From: Blautia sp900556555
GTDB taxonomy: Bacteria > Bacillota > Clostridia > Lachnospirales > Lachnospiraceae
DNA length: 64,000 nt
Direction: 5' to 3' (one strand)
NCBI GenBank assembly: GCA_964250615.1
Contig: CAXUGM010000019.1
The notes beneath the pieces are model-generated. The model did not search any database and had not been told where the DNA came from. It saw only the letters and a list, made by a program, of their open reading frames with translations. Of this stretch, positions 24,962 through 33,902 are shown piece by piece. The position numbers were made by a program, and so were the translations under genes. Within the stretch, counting starts at the first letter, position 1; every line of letters begins with the position of its first letter.

Positions 24962-25987
24962 ATGAGAACAGCAGATTTTTATTATGATTTACCGGAAGAA
25001 TTAATTGCCCAAGATCCGCTTTTGGACCGTTCTTCTTCCAGATTGATGCATTTAGACAAAAAAACAGGAGAAATTCAGCATACCGATTTCAAACATATTG
25101 TAAAGTATTTAAAGCCGGGAGACTGCCTGGTGATTAATGATACCCGTGTGATCCCTGCACGTCTGTACGGAAGTAAGATTGGTACAGATGCCGGAATTGA
25201 AATCCTGCTTTTAAAAAGAAAAGAAAACAATATTTGGGAAACTCTGGTAAAACCAGGAAAGAAAGCAAAACCAGGAACAAAAATCAGCTTTGGCGACGGA
25301 TTGCTGATAGGAGAGGTTCTGGACATTGTAGAGGAAGGAAACCGCCTGATTCAGTTTACTTACGATGGAATTTTTGAGGAAATTCTGGATCAGTTAGGGG
25401 AAATGCCTCTGCCTCCTTATATTACTCATAAATTGCAGGACAAAGAGCGTTATCAGACTGTATATGCTAAAAACGAGGGAAGTGCAGCTGCACCAACAGC
25501 AGGGCTTCACTTTACCAAAGAATTATTGCAGCAGATTCAGGATATGGGGGTCAATATTGCTCACGTTACCCTTCATGTTGGACTTGGTACCTTCCGCCCG
25601 GTAAAAGTAGATGATGTAGAAAATCATCATATGCATTCCGAATTTTATGTGGTGGAAGAAGATCAGGCAAAACTCATTAATGATACAAAGAAAAACGGAG
25701 GAAGGGTCATTTCAGTGGGAACTACAAGCTGCAGAACCCTGGAATCTGCCACCGATGAAAATGGAATCCTTCAGGCAAAAAGCGGATGGACAGAAATCTT
25801 TATTTATCCGGGATATAAATTTAAAATGATTGATGCCTTAATTACGAATTTCCACTTGCCGGAATCTACACTTCTTATGCTGGTTTCTGCACTGGCAGGA
25901 AAAGAGCATATTATGAAAGCATATGAAGAAGCAGTGAAAGAACGGTATCGGTTCTTTAGCTTTGGAGATGCGATGCTTATTGAGTGA
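24962..25987 (+). CDS. queA: S-adenosylmethionine:tRNA ribosyltransferase-isomerase
   Basis: QueA (341 aa) moves the ribosyl part of SAM to preQ1 in tRNA to form epoxyqueuosine at the wobble position of GUN anticodons. The full-length family pattern is present: DFYYDLPEELIAQDPL at the N-terminus, DCLVINDTRVIPARLYG, EGSAAAPTAGLHFT, HVTLHVGLGTFRPV and the C-terminal ITNFHLPESTLLMLVSALAG. Length agrees with bacterial QueA. Here it is not beside tgt or yajC as in many genomes, but follows a P-loop gene by 2 bp. The next ORF (26024) has no clear start and may be the tail of another gene. Confidence 0.95.
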   Translation: MRTADFYYDLPEELIAQDPLLDRSSSRLMHLDKKTGEIQHTDFKHIVKYLKPGDCLVINDTRVIPARLYGSKIGTDAGIEILLLKRKENNIWETLVKPGKKAKPGTKISFGDGLLIGEVLDIVEEGNRLIQFTYDGIFEEILDQLGEMPLPPYITHKLQDKERYQTVYAKNEGSAAAPTAGLHFTKELLQQIQDMGVNIAHVTLHVGLGTFRPVKVDDVENHHMHSEFYVVEEDQAKLINDTKKNGGRVISVGTTSCRTLESATDENGILQAKSGWTEIFIYPGYKFKMIDALITNFHLPESTLLMLVSALAGKEHIMKAYEEAVKERYRFFSFGDAMLIE

Positions 25988-26023
25988 TCATTTTTTAAGA
26001 AACTGCTTGCCCAGTGTAAGAAT

Positions 26024-26311
26024 ATGACTGGCAAGGGAGCACTGTCAGAAGATGGTGTGACGGTAAAGAACTGTGCACGTTTAAATATTAAGAAGGATGT
26101 TTTGCCGGAAACGATTCTGGAGAAACTTCAGATTATTAATTGTGCATCTGTCCAGTGCAGTCCGGAACAGAAATCAGCAGTTCAGATGGTAGGAAAACAT
26201 ATTGCCAGCATCAGTGACGGAGAAAAACAAGGAGAGTCCGGAGGAATACTTGGTACCTTGAAAAATCTGGCAGAGTCAAAAATGATTAATGCGGAGAAAT
26301 ATAGTTTATAG
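26024..26311 (+). CDS. Hypothetical 95-aa protein, possibly 5'-truncated
   Basis: I do not recognise this product. It ends in ...GGILGTLKNLAESKMINAEKYSL and holds two cysteines in LQIINCASVQCSPEQKSAVQMVG, which could be a paired-Cys site. The frame is open back to the queA stop and encodes FFKKLLAQCKNMTGKGAL, which reads like coding sequence, but that part lacks an ATG, GTG or TTG with a ribosome binding site. ATG 26024 also lacks one. The likely explanation is that the first codons were lost when it became joined to queA, or an unusual start is used. A strong terminator follows at 26319. Confidence 0.5.
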   Translation: MTGKGALSEDGVTVKNCARLNIKKDVLPETILEKLQIINCASVQCSPEQKSAVQMVGKHIASISDGEKQGESGGILGTLKNLAESKMINAEKYSL

Positions 26312-26318
26312 TGAGACA

Positions 26319-26375
26319 GCCTGCAAAAGTTATGAACGGGGAAATACGGTCATGCTTTTGCAGGCTTCTTTTTAT
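26319..26375. terminator. Terminator between convergent genes
   Basis: GCCTGCAAAAG and CTTTTGCAGGC form a perfect 11-bp stem with a loop of about 25 nt, followed by TTCTTTTT on the plus strand. It overlaps the stop of the minus-strand HTH gene and may act in both directions. Confidence 0.85.
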
Positions 26376-27158
26376 TGATACTTCCGGCCAAAATAGTACA
26401 TCGGTGCAAATAAAGAAATAAGATATAGAACTAGAAAGATTTCTAAAATCCAGAGTACATTCAGATTATTTAGATTCAAATATCCGGCAGTTGCAAAGAA
26501 TAGCCAGTAAAAGAGCGGCATGCTTACCATGGAGGCTGTACACCAAAACCGAAGATATTTTAATATGTAGGGCCAGTTACTGTTGTTGAAGGAAATTCCT
26601 ACAAGGTTCATGCGGAAAAAACCATCACTGTAGGCACTAATCTTGTTTTCATCATAATAGGTTGGCAGCCGTTCTTTGGCGAAAAACCAGCCATAAATGC
26701 CAAACAAAAAACAAAGACCTTCAAAAAGAAGTAAGTTTTGAAAATAGGGTTTTATGACAGAGCCGTCTGCCCAGTATCCTACAAACAATTCCAGTAAAGC
26801 AAAGAGGCAGCTTCCGCCAAAGAGAAGGGCGTATTTCTTTTTGCGTGCTCTGACTTTTTCCGGTGTTTCTTCTGAAAGAGATAAAGCTTTTTTTACCAGA
26901 TTTTCTACCTGCTGTGAATCAATTTTCTCTTCTGTATTGATAAGCTTCCCTTCCAGAAGTTCTGTTACAGATACTTCCAAAATTTCTGCCAGTGGTATCA
27001 ATAGAGAAATGTCTGGCATGCTCAAAGAACGTTCCCATTTGCTCACTGCTTTGTCTGATACAAAAAGTTTCTCTGCCAGGTTTTTTTTGTGTGTAGCCTT
27101 TGGCTTTTCTCTGCTGTGCTAGAAATTTGCCGAAAGCTTCTTTATCGATTTCGTACAT
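26372..27158 (-). pseudogene. HTH-XRE membrane regulator with frameshift in an A8 tract
   Basis: On the minus strand the gene starts at ATG 27158 behind GCAGGTG: MYEIDKEAFGKFLAQQRKAKGYTQK, the first half of an XRE helix-turn-helix. At 27081-27088 a run of eight A (minus strand) shifts the frame. With seven A the frame would read KNLAEKLFVSDKAVSKWERSLSMPDISLLIPLAEIL, restoring a standard HTH. The C-terminal part (26372-27046) then carries four to five membrane helices, as in Lachnospiraceae HTH-DUF membrane regulators. The frame break may be a real phase-variable switch, a pseudogene or a base-calling error. Confidence 0.8.
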
Positions 27159-27331
27159 TTTGTTCACCTGCTTTCTAAATTCTGTACTCATTGTAGGGGA
27201 AAGAAAGAAAAAGTACAACCGACTGGCAGTAGAATTGGAGGAAAACAGAAGAAATACACTGGTATATACGGAATAGATGGTTTAAAATAACCTTAATTAT
27301 GAGATTACCTTTGAAACAGGAGCGAGAAAGG

Positions 27332-28897
27332 ATGGAAAATAGAGTGAATATGAGAAAAAAAGAACGGCGTTCTCCTGGCATTAACGGGTGGAGCAGAAAA
27401 ATTTACATGGAACTGCCTTGTCCAACAGAAGAGGATTTTGTTTCAGATCAGGAACGAATTCTCAGAGAACTAAGAGAAGAATTTGGAGAAATCCACTGCA
27501 GCTTGAAGGTATTAAAAAAATGTTATCCGCTCTGCCATAGAGCAGGGTGGAAGATTACCGTATTTTTGGTATGGACAGGGTGTCAGTGGGAATTGGTAGA
27601 TATAGAAGCAGGAGATACCACAGACTGTCACTATGGAGTCTATGCAGATTTGGGAAGCACTACCATTGCTGTGGCTCTTGCTGATATGAATATAGGGAAA
27701 ACCGTATGTGAGAAATCAGGATTTAATCGACAGATTGCTTTTGGACAGGATATTCTCAGCCGGATTTTTTATGGAAAAGATCAGCCGGAACGAATGGAAG
27801 AACTTCGAAAGGCCACGATAGACAGTTTCTTGGAGCTGTTCGGGCAGATTCAGGAGGAAACAGGGATTCCCAGTGAGAAATGGGGTTCTTTGGTTCTTTC
27901 CGGAAATACTACTATGATTCATTTCCTTTTTGGGCTGGATGCATTTTGTGTATTCTCCAGTCCTTATGCTGTGCGGACTTTGAAGCCAGACTGTTATCCG
28001 GCGAAAGAATTAGGATTTCCGAATTTGGGTTATGTCTATTGTTTTCCGGGGCAGGCGAACTACCTGGGAGGTGATATCCTGAGTGGAATCGTGGCAACAG
28101 AACTCTATAAACAAGAGGAACTTTGTGTATTTCTGGACATTGGGACAAACGGAGAGCTGGTAATCGGAAATAAAGATTTCTTAGTAGTAGGAGCAGGTGC
28201 GGCAGGACCGGCTCTGGAAGGCGGTGTGGTGAAAACCGGAATGCGTGCAGAGGCTGGTGCTGTGGATCAGGTAGAAATCTGTGGTAAGGAAGTCCTGATA
28301 CATGTCATAGGAGAAGGAGAGGCAAAGGGAATCTGCGGCTCTGGTATTGTGGATCTTCTGGCACAGATGTTTTTAAATGGATGGATTGATATGAAGGGAA
28401 AACTTCAGCCGGAGGTTTCTGGCAGAATCGTAGAACAGGAGGGGGAACTGGCGGCAGAATACGCTCCCGGACTCTGTTTTTACCAATCAGATATCGAAGA
28501 ATTTCTCAAGACCAAAGCAGCAGCAGGAACCATGGTAGAATATATGATGAACGAAGTAGGGCTTACCATGAGAGATATTGAAAAATTTTACGTTGCAGGT
28601 GCCTTTGGAACTCATATTTCCAAGGAATCTGGCGTGACCATTGGATTATATCCGGACATCCGGCGTGATAAGATTGTCCTTCCGGGCAATACATCTTTGT
28701 TAGGTGCAAGAAAAATGCTACTAAACAAAGAGTATCAGAAAGAGATTTTAGAACTGTTGGAAAAAATGGTTTACATTCAGTTTGGGGCTGTGGATAATTT
28801 TGTACATCTTATGGCAGCTGCAGAGGCGATTCCTCATACAGATTTGAACCGATATCCTACGGTGGAAGCAGAATTAAGAAAACGAGGAAAAGAATAA
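27332..28897 (+). CDS. ASKHA-domain protein related to corrinoid activators (RACE)
   Basis: A protein of about 521 aa. From residue 100 on it matches the ASKHA ATPase core of RamA/RACE-type proteins that reductively activate corrinoid enzymes: DLGSTTIAVALAD (about 106-118), LSGNTTMIHFLFG, CFLDIGTNGE-like LDIGTNGELVIG, GAAGPALEGG and CGSGIVDLLAQMF. The N-terminal 2Fe-2S domain and the C-terminal Fe-S parts typical of RACE proteins are missing; the N-terminal 100 residues are of unknown type with scattered Cys. No corrinoid methyltransferase lies nearby. I take ATG 27332 with AGGAG 10 nt upstream as the start. Confidence 0.7.
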   Translation: MENRVNMRKKERRSPGINGWSRKIYMELPCPTEEDFVSDQERILRELREEFGEIHCSLKVLKKCYPLCHRAGWKITVFLVWTGCQWELVDIEAGDTTDCHYGVYADLGSTTIAVALADMNIGKTVCEKSGFNRQIAFGQDILSRIFYGKDQPERMEELRKATIDSFLELFGQIQEETGIPSEKWGSLVLSGNTTMIHFLFGLDAFCVFSSPYAVRTLKPDCYPAKELGFPNLGYVYCFPGQANYLGGDILSGIVATELYKQEELCVFLDIGTNGELVIGNKDFLVVGAGAAGPALEGGVVKTGMRAEAGAVDQVEICGKEVLIHVIGEGEAKGICGSGIVDLLAQMFLNGWIDMKGKLQPEVSGRIVEQEGELAAEYAPGLCFYQSDIEEFLKTKAAAGTMVEYMMNEVGLTMRDIEKFYVAGAFGTHISKESGVTIGLYPDIRRDKIVLPGNTSLLGARKMLLNKEYQKEILELLEKMVYIQFGAVDNFVHLMAAAEAIPHTDLNRYPTVEAELRKRGKE

Positions 28898-28913
28898 AAG
28901 AGAATTGCTGTTC

Positions 28914-28946
28914 TAGTCTCCGCTTCAAATGAGGCGGAGACTATTT
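28914..28946. terminator. Bidirectional terminator
   Basis: TAGTCTCCGC and GCGGAGACTA make a perfect 10-bp stem around TTCAAATGAG with T-rich flanks on both strands. It separates the ASKHA gene from the convergent aroA gene. Confidence 0.85.
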
Positions 28947-28962
28947 GTATGATTATATAATC

Positions 28963-30249
28963 TTATTTTGGGTTTCCCGACAGTAACGCAAAATCCTTGT
29001 AAAACTCAGGATAAGAGATATCCACACATTCCCCTCTGGTGATTTCCGTCTCTCCATCAGCAGCCATGCCTGCTACTGCAAAAGCCATGGCAATGCGGTG
29101 ATCCAGATAACTATCCAGAACAGCGCCGTGCAAAGTTCTGCCTCCGTTGATAATCATACCATCTTCGGTTGGTGTAATATCTGCCCCCATGGCCTGTAAA
29201 TGATGGACAATAATATCCAGGCGGTTGGATTCTTTCACCTTCAATTCTTCGGCGTCCCGGATGATTGTTGTGCCGTTGGCAAAAGCGGCCATGACTGCGA
29301 TGACAGGCAGTTCGTCAATTAAAGTTGGAATCAGTTCTTTTTCAATTACCGTACCATGTAAGGAGCTGGAAGTTACCAGAAGGTCGGCTACAGGTTCCAG
29401 CCCTTCTTTCCGTTCATTCAGAATTTCAACCTTTCCACCCATCTGTCTGCATACACGCAAAATACCATCTCTGGTAGGATTGATTCCTACATTTTTAATC
29501 AGAATCTCAGATTCGGGAATTAGAAGTCCGGCTGCAATAAAATAAGCAGCAGAAGAGATGTCCCCCGGCACTTCTATCGACTGTCCCTGAAGTTTTGGAT
29601 GCCCAAGAACAGAGGCGGTAGTTCCCTGACAAGTTATCTCTGCTCCAAAAGCAGACAACATAAGCTCTGAATGATTTCTGGAAACATAAGGTTCTGTTAC
29701 GCTGGTTTTTCCCTCTGCATACAATCCGGCCAGAAGAATGCAGGATTTTACCTGGGCAGAGCTTACAGGAGAAGCATAAGAAATCGGAGTTAAAGGTTTT
29801 CCATGAATCCGGAGAGGTGCGCAGTCATTTCCATGAATGCTTTCAATAGAAGCTCCCATACCACTAAGGGGCGTGATAATCCGCTTCATGGGGCGTTTCT
29901 GTATGGAGGCATCACCGGTAAGCTCGCTGGTAAAGGTTTGCCCTGCCAGGATTCCGGAAATCAGCCGGGTTGTGGTTCCGCTGTTTCCTACATCCAGAAC
30001 AGAAACAGGTGCAGAAAGTCCATGCAGGCCTTTTCCGTGAATCAGGATTTCTTCCGGAGTATGCTGGATTTCAATGCCCATTTTCCGGAAACAGTCAATG
30101 GTAGACAGACAGTCAGCACCTTCCAGAAAATGAGAGATTCTGGTGGTACCTTCTGCAAGGGCTCCAAGCATTACAGCACGGTGGGAAATGGATTTGTCTC
30201 CTGGAATTGTTACCTCGCCCTTTAAAAGAGAAGATTTTTTAAATATCAT
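28963..30249 (-). CDS. aroA: 3-phosphoshikimate 1-carboxyvinyltransferase (EPSP synthase)
   Basis: The 428-aa enzyme transfers enolpyruvyl from PEP to shikimate-3-phosphate, step six of the shikimate pathway. The active site Lys-Ser-Arg region is visible as PGDKSISHRAVMLGALAEG at residues 17-36, with LDVGNSGTTTRL (around 85) and RDAEELKVKESNRLDI near residue 330. The C-terminal DHRIAMAFAVAG block is intact. It follows tyrA on the minus strand with a 16-bp gap, so the two form a small aromatic amino acid operon. No other aro genes are present in the window. Confidence 0.96.
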   Translation of the reverse strand: MIFKKSSLLKGEVTIPGDKSISHRAVMLGALAEGTTRISHFLEGADCLSTIDCFRKMGIEIQHTPEEILIHGKGLHGLSAPVSVLDVGNSGTTTRLISGILAGQTFTSELTGDASIQKRPMKRIITPLSGMGASIESIHGNDCAPLRIHGKPLTPISYASPVSSAQVKSCILLAGLYAEGKTSVTEPYVSRNHSELMLSAFGAEITCQGTTASVLGHPKLQGQSIEVPGDISSAAYFIAAGLLIPESEILIKNVGINPTRDGILRVCRQMGGKVEILNERKEGLEPVADLLVTSSSLHGTVIEKELIPTLIDELPVIAVMAAFANGTTIIRDAEELKVKESNRLDIIVHHLQAMGADITPTEDGMIINGGRTLHGAVLDSYLDHRIAMAFAVAGMAADGETEITRGECVDISYPEFYKDFALLSGNPK

Positions 30250-30265
30250 GCAACGATACTCCTTC

Positions 30266-31363
30266 CTAACGTTCGTAAATCATATAATTTCGTTTCTTCA
30301 ACTGTTCAGCGGCCTGTTTTTGCGCCTCCTCATCGTAGAATTCAATTTTCAGAGCTCCATCATCAAATTCCCGGTTGTGAATGATACCGATATTTTTGAT
30401 ATTGATACCATTCATAGAAAGAATAGTAGCAATGGTGGCAATGGCACCTGTTTCATCTATAATATCACAATAAAGAACAAAGGATTTTGCAATCGGACCT
30501 GCAGAGGCATCGCTGAAAGAATTCCGGTATTCTCTGGAATCTGCAAACATCTGGTACAGCCCGTCAGCGTCTCTTTGATCCACCAGGTATTTTGCCTGGA
30601 CAATCTGGCGGATATATTCGTCTAATACCTGAGAAATGTAGTCTGGATTTTCCAGACAGATTTGCTGCCACATGTGCGGTGAGGAAGAGGCAATTCTTGT
30701 GATGTCTTTAAATCCGCCTGCTGCAATGGTTTTCATATATTCCTGAGGAGAATCCAGTTTTTTTACTACATTCACTAAAGATGCTGCTACAATATGAGGC
30801 AGATGGCTGATAGAGGCAGTGATGAAATCATGCTCTTCAAAAGTCAGAATCATAGGAAGTGCCCCGATAGAACTGACCAGCTCGGTATAAGAGCCAAGCT
30901 TATCAAGTCCAACTTCCTCGGAAGGTGTGAGAATGTAATAGGCATTTTCAATTAAATGATCCGTAGAATATTCATATCCGGTCTTTTCGCTTCCTGCCAT
31001 AGGATGTCCACCGATAAAGTTTGCATCCAGGCCGAGAGCGGTAACCTGTCTGTGGATTTCTCCTTTTACACTGCCCACATCGGTAAGGATACATCCGGGC
31101 CGCATAAATTCTTTCAGCCATGGAAGGCATTCCAGATTATAGTCCACCGTAGCACACAGAAAAATATAATCACAGAAGGCAAACCGTGTATCTCTTTCTA
31201 CGCAGGGAACATCCACGATTCCCTCAAACACAGCGTCATCCAATACGGATTTTGTCCGGTTGTAGGCCAGAATCTGATAGTCCGGATGAAATTTTTTAAT
31301 AGCCTTGGCAATGGAACCTCCAATCAGTCCAAGACCGATAAAACCAATGGTTGTTGTTTCCAT
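30266..31363 (-). CDS. tyrA: Prephenate dehydrogenase with ACT domain
   Basis: TyrA (365 aa) oxidises prephenate to 4-hydroxyphenylpyruvate for tyrosine synthesis. The Rossmann NAD loop GFIGLGLIGGSIAKAI is at residues 7-22. The substrate block GGHPMAGSEKTGYE and the HDFITASISHLPHIVAASLV helix lie in the middle. The C-terminal 70 residues form an ACT domain (DETGAIATIATILSMNGINIKNIGIIHNREFD), which binds tyrosine for feedback control in the family. It is the first gene of a minus-strand pair with aroA. An AAGGAGAA site lies ahead of the ATG at 31363. Confidence 0.95.
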   Translation of the reverse strand: METTTIGFIGLGLIGGSIAKAIKKFHPDYQILAYNRTKSVLDDAVFEGIVDVPCVERDTRFAFCDYIFLCATVDYNLECLPWLKEFMRPGCILTDVGSVKGEIHRQVTALGLDANFIGGHPMAGSEKTGYEYSTDHLIENAYYILTPSEEVGLDKLGSYTELVSSIGALPMILTFEEHDFITASISHLPHIVAASLVNVVKKLDSPQEYMKTIAAGGFKDITRIASSSPHMWQQICLENPDYISQVLDEYIRQIVQAKYLVDQRDADGLYQMFADSREYRNSFSDASAGPIAKSFVLYCDIIDETGAIATIATILSMNGINIKNIGIIHNREFDDGALKIEFYDEEAQKQAAEQLKKRNYMIYER

Positions 31364-31548
31364 GAAGTAAGATTCTCCTTCTTAAATATAACGTATAATC
31401 ATTTGTCAAACAGTATCATTTTATGACAGTATGATAGAAAAGTCAACAATTCTACACGTTAAAGTGAAGAATATGTGTTATATCACGAGAAAAGATTTAT
31501 TATGATAAAAGAGTGAAATGAAAAACTTGTCTAATTTGAATAAAATAC

Positions 31549-31577
31549 TTGAATTGTTGAAAGTTTTTTAGTAGAAT
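31549..31577 (+). promoter_or_regulatory. Promoter of the EF-G paralogue
   Basis: TTGAAT (31549-31554) and TAGAAT (31572-31577) are 17 bp apart. GGGAGG is well placed before ATG 31609. The upstream 31364-31548 stretch holds the divergent tyrA start and is otherwise featureless AT-rich sequence. Confidence 0.55.
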
Positions 31578-31608
31578 ATACACATACTAAGTTTGGGAGG
31601 TATTACAT

Positions 31609-33696
31609 ATGGACGTTTTTAGAACCGACAGAATAAGAAATGTGGTCCTGCTCGGCCATGGCGGCGCCGGCAAAACAAGTTTGGTGGAGGCGATGGCTTA
31701 TTTATCAGGTATTACAAACCGATTAGGAAAAGTGACAGATGGTAACACAGTCAGTGATTATGATAAAGAGGAGATAAAGAGAAAATTCTCAATTACAACA
31801 TCTGTAGTTCCGATTGAATGGGGCAAGGTGAAAATCAATGTATTGGACACACCGGGATACTTTGACTTTGTAGGTGAAGTAGAAGAGGCTGTTGCAGCAG
31901 CAGATGCAGCGATTATCGTGGTATCCGGTAAAGACGGCGTGCAGGTTGGTACTCAGAAAGCCTGGGAATTATGTGAAAAATACAATCTTCCGAGAATGTT
32001 CTTTGTAACTGAGATGGATATTGATGATGTCAGCTATCGTAAAGTTGTAGGAGAACTGACAGAGCTTTATGGTAAGAAGATTGCACCTCTTCACATGCCA
32101 ATCCGTGAAGAAGGTAAGTTCGTAGGATACGTGAACATTGTAAAACAGGCCGGCAGAAGATATATTGAGCGTGGACAGAAAAAAGAATGCCCAGTACCGG
32201 AATATTTGCAGGAATACTTAGAACAATACCATGAAACCTTAATGGAATCTGTTGCAGAAATCAGTGAAGAATTTATGGATCGTTATTTTGCAGGGGAAGC
32301 TTTCTCTGTGGCAGAAGTATCTGCAGCGTTGAAAACCAATATTTCCGATGGCAGCATTGTTCCAGTATGTATGGGATCTACCATTAATATTCAGGGTGTT
32401 GCGAACCTGCTGGATGATATCTGCGGTTATTTTCCAAGCCCGGATCAGAAGACCTGTGCTGGTATGAACATGAAGACCAATGAGATTTATCAGGCAAACT
32501 ACGATTTCACAAAAGCAAAATCCGCTTATGTTTTCAAGACCATCGTAGATCCATTCCTTGGAAAATATTCTCTGATTAAAGTTTGTTCCGGTGTTATCAA
32601 GGGTGATGATACACTGTATAACACAGGAAAAGAAACAGAGGAAAAACTGAACAAACTGTATGTGCTGGAAGGATCCAAACCAATCGAAGTAGCAGAACTT
32701 CATGCCGGTGATATCGGTGCAATCGCAAAATTAAATACCGTAGTGACCGGTGACACACTTGCTACGAAAAATACACCGATTCTTTTTGGTAAAACAGAAT
32801 TTTCCGTACCATATACATACAAACGTTATAAAACAGTCAATAAAGGGGATGACGATAAAGTATCCCAGGCACTGTCCAAAATGATGCAGGAAGACGTTAC
32901 CCTGAAAGTGGTAAATGATTCTCAGAACCGTCAGACACTTATTTACGGTATTGGTGAGCAGCATCTGGATATCGTAGTAAGCAAGCTGAAAGAACGCTAC
33001 AAAGTAGACATCGTTCTTTCCGAACCAAAGGTTCCGTTTAAAGAAACCATCCGCAAAAAATCTGATGTAGAATACAAATACAAAAAACAGTCCGGCGGAC
33101 ATGGTCAGTATGGTCATGTTAAGATGACATTTGAACCATCCGGTGATCTTGAAACACCATATGTATTCGAACAGGTTGTAGTGGGAGGAGCAGTTCCTAA
33201 GAACTACTTCCCGGCTGTAGAAAAAGGTATTCAGGATTCCGTAGGAAAAGGTCCTTTGGCTGCATATCCGGTAGTTGGTGTAAAAGCTGTTTTATATGAT
33301 GGATCTTACCATCCGGTAGACTCTTCTGAAATGGCATTTAAGACCGCAGCAGTTCAGGCATTCAAGAAAGGCTTTATGGAAGCATCACCGGTTCTGCTAG
33401 AGCCTATTGTTTCCATGAAAGTCAGTGTTCCGGATAAATTTACCGGTGATGTTATGGGAGATCTGAATAAGAGAAGAGGCCGTGTGCTTGGTATGAATCC
33501 AGATGCAAACCGCAAAGGAAATACAGTGGTAGAAGCCGATGTTCCTATGCTTTCTATCTATGGTTATTCCACAGATTTGCGTTCCATGACAGGCGGAAGC
33601 GGTGTATTCTCCTATGAATTCGCACGTTATGAGCAGGCTCCTTCTGATATTCAGGAGAAAGAAATCGTAGCTCGTGCTAATGCAGAAGAAGACTAA
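31609..33696 (+). CDS. Elongation factor G-like GTPase (divergent paralogue)
   Basis: The 695-aa translational GTPase has the EF-G domain order: G domain (residues 1-280), domain II, then III, IV and V up to the end. G1 GHGGAGKTS (16-24) and G3 DTPGY (about 83-87) are intact. The G4 guanine-specificity motif reads TEMD in FFVTEMDIDD instead of the canonical NKMD, and the switch II region is DTPGYFDFVGEV rather than DTPGHVDFTVEV. The sequence is therefore a member of the EF-G2-like group, not the main FusA. Function is unproved; relatives may act in ribosome recycling or have lost translocation. rpsL and rpsG are not adjacent. Confidence 0.85.
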   Translation: MDVFRTDRIRNVVLLGHGGAGKTSLVEAMAYLSGITNRLGKVTDGNTVSDYDKEEIKRKFSITTSVVPIEWGKVKINVLDTPGYFDFVGEVEEAVAAADAAIIVVSGKDGVQVGTQKAWELCEKYNLPRMFFVTEMDIDDVSYRKVVGELTELYGKKIAPLHMPIREEGKFVGYVNIVKQAGRRYIERGQKKECPVPEYLQEYLEQYHETLMESVAEISEEFMDRYFAGEAFSVAEVSAALKTNISDGSIVPVCMGSTINIQGVANLLDDICGYFPSPDQKTCAGMNMKTNEIYQANYDFTKAKSAYVFKTIVDPFLGKYSLIKVCSGVIKGDDTLYNTGKETEEKLNKLYVLEGSKPIEVAELHAGDIGAIAKLNTVVTGDTLATKNTPILFGKTEFSVPYTYKRYKTVNKGDDDKVSQALSKMMQEDVTLKVVNDSQNRQTLIYGIGEQHLDIVVSKLKERYKVDIVLSEPKVPFKETIRKKSDVEYKYKKQSGGHGQYGHVKMTFEPSGDLETPYVFEQVVVGGAVPKNYFPAVEKGIQDSVGKGPLAAYPVVGVKAVLYDGSYHPVDSSEMAFKTAAVQAFKKGFMEASPVLLEPIVSMKVSVPDKFTGDVMGDLNKRRGRVLGMNPDANRKGNTVVEADVPMLSIYGYSTDLRSMTGGSGVFSYEFARYEQAPSDIQEKEIVARANAEED

Positions 33697-33717
33697 AAAA
33701 ACAATATTGAAACAGAT

Positions 33718-33765
33718 AAGAGGGAAGTCTAAACAGAAAATTCTGGGAGGGCTTTCCTCTTTTGT
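33718..33765 (+). terminator. Rho-independent terminator
   Basis: AAGAGGGAAGTC and GGCTTTCCTCTTTT form the stem with a short inner CAGAAAATTCTG hairpin. It lies 22 bp after the EF-G-like stop. Confidence 0.8.
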
Positions 33766-33826
33766 TCTTTTTCAGAGAGTTTGAAAGGAGTAAATTGTGA
33801 AATTTCTGTGTCCAAAGGGTATTTGC

Positions 33827-33855
33827 TTGCTGTATGATGCAGGAAGTGCTACAAT
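33827..33855 (+). promoter_or_regulatory. Candidate promoter of the 33903 gene
   Basis: TTGCTG (33827-33832) and TACAAT (33850-33855) are 17 bp apart, with the gene start 48 bp downstream of the -10 box. Confidence 0.5.
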
Positions 33856-33902
33856 GAGCAGAACAAGCAAAATAAGTGCTTGAGAAAGGTTAGGTACAGC
33901 AT

